Origin: Candidatus Elulimicrobium sp.
Lineage (GTDB): Bacteria > Patescibacteriota > Minisyncoccia > Phycocordibacterales > UBA918
DNA: 60,440 bases
Assembly: GCA_020720815.1 (NCBI GenBank)
Contig: DYNY01000006.1
Location: 1 to 60,440 of the forward strand
Direction of reading: 5' to 3'
The position numbers were made by a program, and so were the translations under genes. Positions 41,059-49,447 of this stretch are shown one piece after another; position 1 is the first letter of the stretch; every line of letters begins with the position of its first letter. The notes beneath the pieces were generated by a model. The model searched no databases and had not been told where the DNA came from. It was given only the letters and a program-made list of their open reading frames with translations.

Positions 41059-41634
41059 ATGTTAAACAAAATATTGTATGTGTTTTTGGTTATTGCAGTT
41101 ATCACTGGGATAGCCCGTCTATTTATTAATAATTCAACTAGTGTTCCAGTAGAAGAAGTAGCTTGTACGATGGACGCTATGCGTTGTCTGGATGGTTCTT
41201 ATGTTGGTAGGACGGGAGAGAAGTGTGAGTTTGTTTGTCCAAAGTTACCTACCGTAGCGCCAGAAATACAAGTTAGTATTGATGATAGGGCGGATCTAAT
41301 AATGCTCAATAGTCCAGTGCCGGGTGGAATAGTTGAAAGTGGAGATATTATTTCTGGGCAAGCTCGCGGACAGTGGTTCTTTGAAGGTAGTTTTCCAGTA
41401 GTATTAACTAACTGGGACGGACTCATTATTGCTGAAGGGGTAATAGCTGCAAAGGGGGAGTGGATGACAACTGAATTTGTTCCATTTTCAGTTACTTTAA
41501 ATTTTGTTAATCCATACTCTGAAGGTAGTCCAGACTTTATGAAATCAGGTAGTATAATATTGCAGAAAGATAATCCGTCTGGACTACCAGAGCATGATGA
41601 CGCACTAGAAATCCCAATTCGTTTTGCCAAATAA
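41059..41634 (+). CDS. Gmad2 immunoglobulin-like domain protein
   Basis: 191 residues. An N-terminal membrane anchor (about 4-24), a short Cys-rich segment (CTMDAMRCLDGSYVGRTGEKC), then a Gmad2 beta-sandwich: GQARGQWFFEGSFPV, KGEWMTTEFVPF and LQKDNPSGLPEHDDALE. Exposed outside the membrane; role unknown, common in this phylum. TGcTATAAT ends exactly 7 nt before the ATG, so it is a strong leaderless example. Confidence 0.9.
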   Translation: MLNKILYVFLVIAVITGIARLFINNSTSVPVEEVACTMDAMRCLDGSYVGRTGEKCEFVCPKLPTVAPEIQVSIDDRADLIMLNSPVPGGIVESGDIISGQARGQWFFEGSFPVVLTNWDGLIIAEGVIAAKGEWMTTEFVPFSVTLNFVNPYSEGSPDFMKSGSIILQKDNPSGLPEHDDALEIPIRFAK

Positions 41635-41689
41635 CGTGGTTGTTTGTTACAATTAGGGCACGATATATTAGTCGATAAGTAATACATTT

Positions 41690-41758
41690 ATGGCCAAAGG
41701 AACCGATATGCGTAAAGAAAAAAAGAAGCCAAAGAAGGATAAGACAGAACTGAAGTAG
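41690..41758 (+). CDS. 22-residue lysine-rich protein
   Basis: MAKGTDMRKEKKKPKKDKTE is nearly all polar and basic, ideal for binding RNA. It is too short for the ORF track. It has its own promoter candidate (TGtTACAAT at 41648-41653) and a perfect terminator beginning 3 nt after its stop, so it is very likely a real, separately transcribed gene. Similar tiny Lys-rich proteins occur in many bacteria, with unknown function. Confidence 0.6.
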   Translation: MAKGTDMRKEKKKPKKDKTELK

Positions 41759-41760
41759 TC

Positions 41761-41801
41761 ATAAAAACAGCCTATCCCTTTAAGGGATAGGCTGTTTTTA
41801 T
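41761..41801 (+). terminator. Terminator of the 22-residue gene
   Basis: ataaaaacagcctatccc and its complement with a 5-nt loop, ending in TTTTTAT. Confidence 0.85.
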
Positions 41802-41839
41802 GCTTGCGAATAAGAAAATATTGGAACATAATTTTAGCT

Positions 41840-42139
41840 ATGGATTTTATAAAAGACCACATTGCATACTTAAAAGATAATCCAAAAGGTTATTGGTTTA
41901 AGCGGAAGTTATATGGTTGGGGTTGGACTCCGGTACGAGTCGAAGGTTGGATAACTATAATCTTATATATTGCTGGGGTTATATATTTTGCCGTTAAAGC
42001 AGATAATATAACACCAAACACTTTACCGAGTCGTGAATATATTGTGCCGATCATTGTTCTCACCATCATTCTTTTATTCATTTGCTACGTGAAAGGAGAG
42101 AAACCAAAATGGCAATGGGGGACTACCAAAAGAAAATAA
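41840..42139 (+). CDS. Small two-TM membrane protein, CPR-type
   Basis: 99 residues from ATG 41840; the ORF track begins 12 codons earlier, in the preceding terminator arm. IAYLKDNPKGYWFKRKLYGWGWTP is a recognisable N-terminal signature I associate with a conserved membrane family of unknown function in this phylum. Two membrane segments follow, then a basic tail. Confidence 0.7.
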   Translation: MDFIKDHIAYLKDNPKGYWFKRKLYGWGWTPVRVEGWITIILYIAGVIYFAVKADNITPNTLPSREYIVPIIVLTIILLFICYVKGEKPKWQWGTTKRK

Positions 42140-42171
42140 TAAAAGGTGATAAATAAGATTACAAACACACA

Positions 42172-42206
42172 AAGGGCTTTCCTTATATATACTAAGGAAA
42201 GCCCTT
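42172..42206 (+). terminator. Terminator before the ABC-F gene
   Basis: aagggctttcctta and its complement, 14 bp, 7-nt loop, followed by TGTATT. Confidence 0.75.
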
Positions 42207-42266
42207 GTATTAATGAGTCAAATTACCTCTTACATCTCAGTTAAAAATAGTGTATGTTACTGTCCT

Positions 42267-43745
42267 ATGTCACGTAGTGATGGAATAATTGTTTTTAAAG
42301 ATGTCTCGTACGAGTACGATGCTACCAGACCAATTTTAAAAGAGGCTAGTTTTGTAGTGCGTCGTGGAGCCAAAATTACTTTAATGGGACAAAATGGCGC
42401 AGGTAAAAGTACTATCTTTTCACTCATTACTCGTGATCGTTACCCTGATGAAGGTGATATTAATATTGAACCAAAAACCACTATAGCTATTTCGAGGCAA
42501 ATTATTCCCCGAGCTGAACTGGAGCTTTCTATCAGGGCTTTTTTTGAGCAGTGCTTTCCAGAGAAAGTTTATGATATTGATCCAAAGATTGATGAAGTAT
42601 TAGAAGTGGTAAATCTTACACCAACGGAAAAGCAACGGGAGACATTCAAGGACAGAATTATTGGCAGTTTTTCTGGTGGACAGCAGGCTCGTTTACTTTT
42701 GGCCCAGGCGTTAATTCAGAATCCTGACGTTTTGCTTTTAGACGAGCCGACTAACAATCTTGACGTTGCTGGTATTGCTCACTTAACTACTTTTCTTAAG
42801 GAATACTCTAAGACGGTGTTGGTTATTTCTCATGATGCTGATTTTTTAAATTCTTTTACCCACGGTGTTTTGTATTTAAACACTCAGAAAAGACAAGTAG
42901 AACAATATAATGGAAACTATCATACGGTAGTAAAAGACATAACAGCGCAAGTAGAAAAAGAGCAACGTGAAAACGCTCGCTTATCTAAAGAGATTCAAGC
43001 TAATAAAGAAAAGATTAACTATTTTGCTAGTAAGGGTGGAAAGATGCGCCTTGTGGCTAAACGAATGCGTGATGAGGTGGAAGAAGCTGAAGAAAATAAA
43101 GTGGATGTTCGACGCGAGGACAAGACTATCCGTCCATTCACCATTACGCCTCATGATGATGTTCCACTAGAAGTAGTCCGCCTGTCTTCTGTCACAGTAA
43201 TAAAAAACCACGACCCTAAAGAAATCTCATGTGAGGTGGTGCTTAAGCGTGGCCAACATTTACAAATAATAGGCCCAAATGGCATTGGTAAAACTACTCT
43301 GCTAGAGAAACTAGCCTCCGGTCACGCTAAGGGTGAACACGTTACACTAGGAGTAGCAATCGGTTATTATCGTCAAGACTTTTCCAACTTACAATTTGAT
43401 AAAACCGTTTTTGAAACGTTGATGGATTCAATGGAACGTAAGGTGGAAGAAGAGATGCGCGGAATTGCCGCCGGCTTCTTACTTTTTGGTGACGTAATGA
43501 AAACAAAAGTTGGTAATCTATCAGAAGGTCAGAAGGGTTTGGTGGCTTTTGCTAAATTGACGATGGAAAAACCGGGACTGCTAATTCTTGATGAACCGAC
43601 AAACCATATAAATTTCCGTCACATCCCAATTATTGCTAGTGCCCTTCATGAGTACAAAGGAGCGATGATTTTGGTTTCGCATGTGCCAGAATTCGTTTCC
43701 CAAATCCGCGTCGATGAGATACTTGATTTAGCTAAGCTTAAATGA
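42267..43745 (+). CDS. ABC-F family ATPase
   Basis: 492 residues from ATG 42267 (MSRSDGIIVFKDVSYEYD); the ORF track adds 18 codons that overlap the promoter region. Two nucleotide-binding domains without membrane segments: GQNGAGKST, FSGGQQAR and LLLDEPTNN; then GPNGIGKTT, LSEGQKG and LILDEPTNH. They are joined by a charged linker. ABC-F proteins act on stalled ribosomes; some give antibiotic resistance. The subfamily is not clear. Confidence 0.92.
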   Translation: MSRSDGIIVFKDVSYEYDATRPILKEASFVVRRGAKITLMGQNGAGKSTIFSLITRDRYPDEGDINIEPKTTIAISRQIIPRAELELSIRAFFEQCFPEKVYDIDPKIDEVLEVVNLTPTEKQRETFKDRIIGSFSGGQQARLLLAQALIQNPDVLLLDEPTNNLDVAGIAHLTTFLKEYSKTVLVISHDADFLNSFTHGVLYLNTQKRQVEQYNGNYHTVVKDITAQVEKEQRENARLSKEIQANKEKINYFASKGGKMRLVAKRMRDEVEEAEENKVDVRREDKTIRPFTITPHDDVPLEVVRLSSVTVIKNHDPKEISCEVVLKRGQHLQIIGPNGIGKTTLLEKLASGHAKGEHVTLGVAIGYYRQDFSNLQFDKTVFETLMDSMERKVEEEMRGIAAGFLLFGDVMKTKVGNLSEGQKGLVAFAKLTMEKPGLLILDEPTNHINFRHIPIIASALHEYKGAMILVSHVPEFVSQIRVDEILDLAKLK

Positions 43746-43875
43746 AGTAAGCTAACGAACGGTAGCGAATATAATTTTAATTAGTCATGACTTGCTCTTT
43801 CCTTGGGCAAGTCGCTGAAGCTGGAGTCCTAAAACTTACAACAAAATCTCCAACCTGACGGTTGTTGTTTTGCTT

Positions 43876-44126
43876 TCAATCACTCGCTAAAAGATTAATC
43901 GCTTCTTCAATTTTTCCGGCACGGTCTTTCCTGGGGAGACTTTCACAACGGTTTATATGACCTATTATGTATTGCTCACTAGCGCGCTACGAGCGGCTTT
44001 TATTTGGGTGATGAACTCTTTGCAGTTCTCAGTGTCAGACTCTGCCAGTAGATGACGTAGGGCATGAATTTGTCCCTCGGCTCGATTCAGTCTATTTATT
44101 ATATTTTTTTGTAGTTCTTTATCCAT
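43876..44126 (-). pseudogene. csoR: CsoR-family metal/persulfide repressor with a frameshift
   Basis: ATG 44126 starts MDKELQKNIINRLNRAEGQI with a CATAAT -10 exactly 7 nt before it. The first metal-site Cys is in TENCKEFITQI. After KAARSALVS the frame ends, but one base shifted, from 43980, it continues SEQYIIGHINRCESL to TGA at 43876, which contains the His-x3-Cys of the family. Restoring a second copy of the 7-base AGTGAGC at 43974-43980 would give LVSSEQYII and a full protein. A slippage deletion or an assembly error is likely. Confidence 0.75.
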
Positions 44127-44170
44127 ACGTATATTATGCGTTTTGCTCAAAATGGTGCAATACGGTGCAC

Positions 44171-44203
44171 TTTACAATATACCCCCATAGGGTATATTGT
44201 AAA
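44171..44203. promoter_or_regulatory. CsoR-type operator
   Basis: tttacaatataccc/gggtatattgtaaa is a perfect 14-bp dyad around ccata, with the ATACCC...GGGTAT core typical of CsoR-family operators. A second, weaker site (taaccctttt-agggta, 44283-44298) lies nearer the DUF2892 gene. Both are in the divergent csoR-DUF2892 gap. Confidence 0.75.
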
Positions 44204-44353
44204 CTCACAAATATAATGTTAGTAAAGTATTACAATTGAGGTAATACCAGCCACAATTTAGCAAATTTGCAAAGTCCGAAGTAACCCTTTTAGGGTATGG
44301 GGTACTTGCGGTATATTATGGTCCGTTCTGTAGAAGTTAATTAAAATATATAT

Positions 44354-44593
44354 ATGTTTGAATTGAAAGTTAGAGGACAAGTTGAGAAAGTTTTATTAAA
44401 GGATATCTTGGTACTCAGGCAAGCTTTTGTGTTAGCTAGCGTATTAATTATTATTGGTACGATATTAGGAATAAATATCCACCCTTACTTTTTTGTGTTA
44501 CCTCTTATTGTGAGTGGCGGTTTGATGTTTTCCGGGTTGGTTGGCTGGTGCCCTATGTCAGTGATCTTGAGTAAGTTGCCTTGCAATAAATAG
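44354..44593 (+). CDS. DUF2892 (YgaP-like) membrane protein
   Basis: 79 residues, two membrane segments, ending with the family motif SGLVGWCPMSVILSKL. Often found with CsoR-type repressors and rhodaneses, which links it to copper or sulfane-sulfur stress. It is divergent from csoR with the operator between them. Confidence 0.8.
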   Translation: MFELKVRGQVEKVLLKDILVLRQAFVLASVLIIIGTILGINIHPYFFVLPLIVSGGLMFSGLVGWCPMSVILSKLPCNK

Positions 44594-44705
44594 TATTAAA
44601 TAACAAAACTAGACAGCCAGGCCGAATTGGTCTTTGTTATTGCTTAATCATCATAAGTCCTGTAACGTTTTAGCTATTATGTACCATTTATAAGTGAGTG
44701 GCATC

Positions 44706-45863
44706 ATGGAGTTTAAACGCACATTAAAGACAATAATCGCTGATTTTAAGACTGGTAACACAGCCAGTTTTGAGGAGCTTTATCACCTCTTTTTGCCAGC
44801 TATATTTGCGTTTGTCTCTCATCGTACTGTTACTCGTGAGGTGGCTAAAGATGTTACCCAAGATTCGTTTATTGAGGAAGAGGGCACTGTTACTGACTAC
44901 GATAATGCTACTAATGCCTCAAGTACCGGAGCGATTATTACTTTTTCTGCTAAAGCAGATGTATTTACTGATATTACGGTAGTGTAAGTAAAAGCTAATG
45001 ATCAAAGGCGTATCTTTACTATCGCTACCACTACTAAGGCTGGGGTAATAGCTGAAATTGCTAGTAATTATGATTTAGAATTGAGTGCAATTGAGGTCGC
45101 CTTGGATTTTGAGATTAAAAACAGGGCCAGTCGCCCAAGTGAGCGAGGAGTGGTGTTTGTAGATTCTACTGGGGAAGAAAGAATTAGTAAGGCAGTGAAT
45201 GTTCTCTTAGATGTTTTGGTGGAAGTAGATAATGAAAATGCCCGCAACGGTCTGCTAACAGCCTTGCTAGCTCAGATTGATAATGTTTCGGTTAAAGGTC
45301 GGGGTAATAGTCAGGGTAATGACTCTAAAATAGACGTGAGTACAGAAGAAAATATGGTTCGTATTGATGATGACAGAGTAGAAATTAATGACGATAGTTA
45401 TCACATCAAGATTGATAAGGATGAGAAAATTAAGGCAAAGAAAGGTGGCGATTTCCGCGATAAAGTTGATAACGGATATTATTCAACGGGTACTTCTACA
45501 GCAACTACCTCAACCAAAATTAAATTAGAAGTAGAGGCTGACGTTTATACTGATATAACCGAGGTTAGGGTGGAGTTAAATGGTACTAAGTCAAACTTTG
45601 TTACAATTGCAAAGACAAAAGATACTGTGGTACAGGAGGTGGCCGTGCTTTATATGGCGGAAGAATCTTTAGTACTGGAAGTATTGGACTTTGAAATCAA
45701 AGAAGGTTCTAGTCTTGGAGATGACCCTCAAAATATTGATGACGAATACAGTGACGATGACGAAGAAGAAGTTGATAGTGACCGTAGAGAAGACAAAAAA
45801 GATGGTGAAGGAGGTAGGGGTAATGATAAAGGTGAGGATGAAGAAGATGAGAGTGATGATTAA
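44706..45863 (+). pseudogene. ECF sigma fragment fused to a repeat protein with an internal stop
   Basis: Residues 1-56 are ECF sigma region 2 (FKTGNTASFEELYHLFLPAIFAF, then REVAKDVTQDSFI). The frame then jumps to an unrelated repeat protein. Two diverged copies of a segment of about 60 residues (ADVFTDIT...VALDFEIK and ADVYTDIT...LEVLDFEIK) flank a polar region, and a very acidic Asp/Glu/Lys tail ends it. TAA at 44985-44987 interrupts repeat 1 in the same frame, so the ORF track shows two pieces. Sigma regions 3-4 are missing. A deletion joining two neighbouring genes is inferred. Confidence 0.7.
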
Positions 45864-45868
45864 TACTT

Positions 45869-45920
45869 AAGCTAAATAAGAAAAACCTAGTTGTAACACT
45901 AGGTTTTTCTTATTTAGCTT
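45869..45920. terminator. Bidirectional terminator
   Basis: A perfect 22-bp stem (first arm begins aagctaaataagaaaaac) with an 8-nt loop, between the repeat gene and the cohesin gene. Confidence 0.9.
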
Positions 45921-45937
45921 TCTTAGTATTTAATAAT

Positions 45938-46672
45938 TTAAATTGTCTCAAGTAGAATACTTAGATCAGCCAACGATACTTTCCCGTCATCATTTAAATC
46001 GCTCCGCTTTGCGTTTGAAATTAAATCACCAAGCAAAACGCTTACATCGGCAATCGACTGTTTACCATCATCGGAAAGATCAAAGTTTTTACCTAGACTA
46101 CCGCCCACTATGGTTATATCTTTAGTTGTTTCTAGAGGTACAATCTCTCCCTCTGATGAAACGTTTACGATTGTATCTAATGATGTCGCCAGTACTTCAT
46201 TCGTACCAAGACCATCATGACGTAGCATGCGACTATCTTTTAGTGAGATGTAGCTAACACCAGGTTGTTCTAAAAAGAAGGTGATCGTAATAAGGGGTGA
46301 ACTTCCGGTAAATCCACCAGGTTTGGTAGTGCCTCCTATAAAATGTAGTGTACCCTCTCCATTTATGTACCAAGGTTTTTCTGCCCATAAGTCAGCGGCT
46401 GATTCATTGTATGAAATTTTAGCGACGGAGAGTTTGGTGGAATCAAAATTAATTACTCCGGCAAATACATTGACAGGAGTTTCAGATTCTACTCCTAGAG
46501 TTACAGTCACACTCTCTCCTTTTGTGTTAATAAGGGTTTGTGGTGTGATGGTAAATCTAGCATGTTCACCACTAGTGGTTGAAGCGACATAACCACCGAG
46601 TGAAAAAATGGCCGCAATGATACTGGCAACTAATAATTTACTAAAGTGGAATGAAAACATATTTAGTGGCAC
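45938..46672 (-). CDS. Secreted cohesin-dockerin protein
   Basis: 244 residues. Signal/anchor segment (about 10-32), a cohesin-type beta-sandwich (about 38-165: GESVTVTLGVESETPVNVFAGVINFDS ... GFTGSSPLITITF) and a C-terminal type I dockerin with two calcium loops (DLSDDGKQSIADVSVLLGDL and DLNDDGKVSLADLSILLE). Both halves of the cohesin-dockerin pair in one chain suggest self-assembly on the surface or docking to another protein. A TGcTATACT promoter lies upstream. Confidence 0.8.
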   Translation of the reverse strand: MPLNMFSFHFSKLLVASIIAAIFSLGGYVASTTSGEHARFTITPQTLINTKGESVTVTLGVESETPVNVFAGVINFDSTKLSVAKISYNESAADLWAEKPWYINGEGTLHFIGGTTKPGGFTGSSPLITITFFLEQPGVSYISLKDSRMLRHDGLGTNEVLATSLDTIVNVSSEGEIVPLETTKDITIVGGSLGKNFDLSDDGKQSIADVSVLLGDLISNAKRSDLNDDGKVSLADLSILLETI

Positions 46673-46729
46673 AAAAGGTGTCTCGCTACAAGTAGTATAG
46701 CATTAAGGACTTGAGCGAATGATAGTTCA

Positions 46730-47065
46730 TTAAAATTTCTTTCCGTCGACTTTCTTTAGGATTAGGTCATCAGTATTCAAGCCCTCAAGACAATTTAGAT
46801 TTATAGCTATCGTTTCACCACTTTGACCAAATGGCTGTACACCACAGATTTGGCAAAAGCGGTGGTCAATTTGTTTTTTATTAAATTGATAAGTGGTGAG
46901 TTTAGCTTCGCCGGAAAGTAGAGTAAATTGGCTTTTTGGGACAAACGCCAGTAAAAAGCCTTTGCGTTTGCAATGGCTACAGTTACAACTAAGAGCTTCC
47001 GCAAAATCACCCTCTACTTCAAACGTGACGGACCCACAGTGACAGCTACCTTTATGTGTTTTCAT
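46730..47065 (-). CDS. GFA/CENP-V domain protein
   Basis: 111 residues. The zinc-binding cysteines are in place: GSCHCGSVTFEV, LSCNCSHCKRKG and RFCQICGVQPFG. The family includes glutathione-dependent formaldehyde-activating enzymes, but most members have unknown substrates. Confidence 0.88.
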   Translation of the reverse strand: MKTHKGSCHCGSVTFEVEGDFAEALSCNCSHCKRKGFLLAFVPKSQFTLLSGEAKLTTYQFNKKQIDHRFCQICGVQPFGQSGETIAINLNCLEGLNTDDLILKKVDGKKF

Positions 47066-47132
47066 ATGTTTATAACCATATCAAGTTTAGGGCTAGTTGC
47101 GTAATTTCGGCTTTGGTCCACATTAAGCTTTA

Positions 47133-47834
47133 ATGTTGTTTGTCCATAAAGAAATTATTTTATTACTTACGGCCGAAGCCGGTACTGGTAACCAAGCGCA
47201 GTCTAGTTCCAGCTACACCGGAAGCCAGCACTTTTTTTACGCGGTACCAGTGCTAAAACGAAGGGTTATTATTAAGGCGGTAATTAAAAACCACCAGGCC
47301 AAAGAGTTGTTGGTGTTAGCCGACTCACTATTTAAGGGTCGTTCCCATGAGGAGAAAACAATGGGTGCCATGATTCTGACTTACCGCGAGGACGTCCGTC
47401 AGCTTTGCGATTTTTCAACCCTTGATAGTTGGCTTTCGGAGCTAGTGGGATGGGCGGAAATAGATGCTTTCTGTGGCGGTACTTTCAAAGCGGATGAGCT
47501 ACTAGCAAAACTTAAACCCTGGAAGCAATTTATTTGTACGTTAGCTCATGATGCAAATATTAATAAGCGGAGAGCCGCTTTAGTATTTCTAGTACACCCT
47601 ACCTCCCATACTGATGATGAGCGACTTCATGCCTTAGCTTTCAAACTCATCTTACAATTAGCGCCGGAGAAAGATATTCTGATTACCAAAGCTATCTCTT
47701 GGCTTTTGCGTAGCCAGATTGATACCAGGAAAAGCGTCGTGGCTGACTTTATAAAAACTTATGAAGGTGAATTGCCCAAAATAGCGGTACGGGAAACCAA
47801 GCATAAGCTTTTGACAGGGAAGAAGAATAAATAA
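47133..47834 (+). CDS. AlkD-like DNA alkylation repair protein
   Basis: 233 residues of HEAT-like helices. SQHFFYAVPVLKRR at the N-terminus and ITKAISWLLR near the C-terminus match the DNA alkylation repair (AlkC/AlkD) family, which removes alkylated purines without base flipping. Followed 2 nt later by a DUF1905 gene. Confidence 0.8.
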   Translation: MLFVHKEIILLLTAEAGTGNQAQSSSSYTGSQHFFYAVPVLKRRVIIKAVIKNHQAKELLVLADSLFKGRSHEEKTMGAMILTYREDVRQLCDFSTLDSWLSELVGWAEIDAFCGGTFKADELLAKLKPWKQFICTLAHDANINKRRAALVFLVHPTSHTDDERLHALAFKLILQLAPEKDILITKAISWLLRSQIDTRKSVVADFIKTYEGELPKIAVRETKHKLLTGKKNK

Positions 47835-47836
47835 AT

Positions 47837-48154
47837 ATGAGCCAAGCCAAGAAACTTAAAACTTATACGATGACCGAAAAGGTCGGTCGCTACCCGAGTG
47901 AAACCGCTACCTGGTATTTAGTGGAAATACCAAAAAAGATTGGTCAGGAAATTTACACCAATTTTGGACAATTTCATAAAGGTTTTGGTTCGTTGCCGGT
48001 CCTGGCTACTATAGGTGCAACAGCTTGGCGAACGTCTATCTTTCGCTCCAAACGTACTAATACCTACATGTTCTTTCTCAAGGTGGCTATTCGCAAAAAG
48101 GAAAATATAGAAGCTGGTGATAAGATTACTTTTAGTATCAAAATTGATTGCTAA
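47837..48154 (+). CDS. DUF1905 domain protein
   Basis: 105 residues. ATWYLVEIPKKIGQEIY, then GSLPVLATIGATAWRTSIF and a C-terminal FLKVAIRKKENIEAGDKITFSIKID match DUF1905, a small beta barrel of unknown function. Probably cotranslated with the AlkD-like gene. Confidence 0.85.
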   Translation: MSQAKKLKTYTMTEKVGRYPSETATWYLVEIPKKIGQEIYTNFGQFHKGFGSLPVLATIGATAWRTSIFRSKRTNTYMFFLKVAIRKKENIEAGDKITFSIKIDC

Positions 48155-48156
48155 AT

Positions 48157-48187
48157 GTATATATATATTGTATATACTTAAATACAT
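48157..48187 (+). promoter_or_regulatory. mazEF promoter with AT dyads
   Basis: TATACT (48173-48178) lies 9 nt before the ATG. Around it, gtatat...atatac and related AT-rich dyads overlap the -10, as expected for autoregulation by a MazE-type protein. Confidence 0.5.
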
Positions 48188-48430
48188 ATGGGAACTAAAA
48201 TTCAAAAATGGGGAAATAGCTTGGGGGTAAGGTTACCAAAAGTTGTTACTGATGCACAGTCACTTAAAGCGGGATCCATGGTTAAAGTTAGTTCAGATGC
48301 TCAAAAGATTGTCATTGAGATAATCAAAACACATAGTCCAAGGATTCAAGATTTGGTTGCCAATATTACAGATGATAATAAGCACGAAACAGTAGACTGG
48401 GGAATGCCCCAAGATAAAGAAATATGGTAA
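48188..48430 (+). CDS. mazE: MazE-like antitoxin (AbrB fold)
   Basis: 80 residues. TKIQKWGNSLGVRLPKVV is the AbrB/MazE swapped-hairpin DNA-binding region, and the acidic tail (TVDWGMPQDKEIW) would block MazF. Overlaps mazF by 7 nt (translational coupling). Confidence 0.9.
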   Translation: MGTKIQKWGNSLGVRLPKVVTDAQSLKAGSMVKVSSDAQKIVIEIIKTHSPRIQDLVANITDDNKHETVDWGMPQDKEIW

Positions 48431-48756
48431 ATAAATATATTCCAGCGGCTGGAGATATTGTTTGGATAGATTTTAACCCTACCAAAGGGCATGAACAGGC
48501 AAAACTCCGGCCAGCCCTGGTTCTTTCGCCAGACATTTACAATAAGAAGACAGGTATGGCTGTTATGTGTCCGATTACTTCACAAGTTAAATCATATCCC
48601 TTTGAGGTCTTACTCAAAAATAAGAAAATTACCGGCACTGTGCTAGTTGACCAGATCCGGTCTCTGGATTGGAAAGCAAGAGGAGTTAAGTACTGTAAAG
48701 CATCAGCTGTTGTATTGAGTGAAGTTCGTGAAAAATTATCGGCACTTATTCTTTAA
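48424..48756 (+). CDS. mazF: MazF-like endoribonuclease toxin
   Basis: 110 residues. GDIVWIDFNPTKGHEQAKLRPALVLS is the conserved RNA-binding and catalytic region (Arg in LRPAL), with MCPITSQVK and VDQIRSLDW also typical. Sequence-specific mRNA cleavage. Second gene of the module. Confidence 0.93.
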   Translation: MVNKYIPAAGDIVWIDFNPTKGHEQAKLRPALVLSPDIYNKKTGMAVMCPITSQVKSYPFEVLLKNKKITGTVLVDQIRSLDWKARGVKYCKASAVVLSEVREKLSALIL

Positions 48757-48765
48757 GTAATTTTT

Positions 48766-49416
48766 ATGAAACTATTATTAACATCAGCGGGCTTACGTAA
48801 TGATGCGATTAAAGATGCCCTTGTATCTCTTGTCGGTAAACCACTAAGCGAGACAAAAGTATTATTCGTTACCACGGCGGCTAATACCGGCTCTGATGAT
48901 AAGCGCTGGTTGGTAGAAGATATGAATCGTTTTATCGAGGCGGGAGTTGGAGTTATAGATATTTTAGATTTTGCTGGTCTACCCTTAGAGGTAATATTGC
49001 CTCATTTTGAAAGAGCCGATGTCATTTGTGTTGGTGGAGGAGATGAGCGGTATCTAGCTAGAATGTTTGAAGCTCATAACTTTGCCAAGTTGCTACCTGA
49101 GTGGTTAAAGTTCAAAGTTTATATGGGAATAAGTGCTGGAAGCATGGTACTTGGACAGTATCTAGTGCCAGCTTTAGGGGCTCAAATATTTCTTGAAGAA
49201 GACTTTGGCAATACAGAAGGTGAGGGTCTCGATCTTGTCCCGTTTGCCTACATTCCACATTTGAACTCCTCATTCTTCTCACTCAGAAAAGAAAGACTTG
49301 AGGGAATGAAAGATAAATTCACTATTCCAGTCTATGCGACCGATGACGAGACGGCACTGATGATTGTGGAAGGACAGATCACTAAAGTCGGTCATGGTGA
49401 ATTTATAAGATATTAA
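48766..49416 (+). CDS. Peptidase S51 (dipeptidase E-like)
   Basis: 216 residues. Nucleophile Ser in MGISAGSMVLG, with CVGGGDERYLA before it and IPHLNSSFF (His) after it, as in peptidase E/cyanophycinase-type S51 enzymes. Probably cleaves Asp-X dipeptides in the cytoplasm. Starts 9 nt after mazF. Confidence 0.9.
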   Translation: MKLLLTSAGLRNDAIKDALVSLVGKPLSETKVLFVTTAANTGSDDKRWLVEDMNRFIEAGVGVIDILDFAGLPLEVILPHFERADVICVGGGDERYLARMFEAHNFAKLLPEWLKFKVYMGISAGSMVLGQYLVPALGAQIFLEEDFGNTEGEGLDLVPFAYIPHLNSSFFSLRKERLEGMKDKFTIPVYATDDETALMIVEGQITKVGHGEFIRY

Positions 49417-49447
49417 CCCGGCTTTTGTGAAAGATCAGAGGCAGTAA

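Noticed and set aside
43746-43876. A separate gene after the ABC-F gene
   Set aside because: No ORF with a plausible start; the stretch holds the 3' flank of csoR and an unremarkable spacer.
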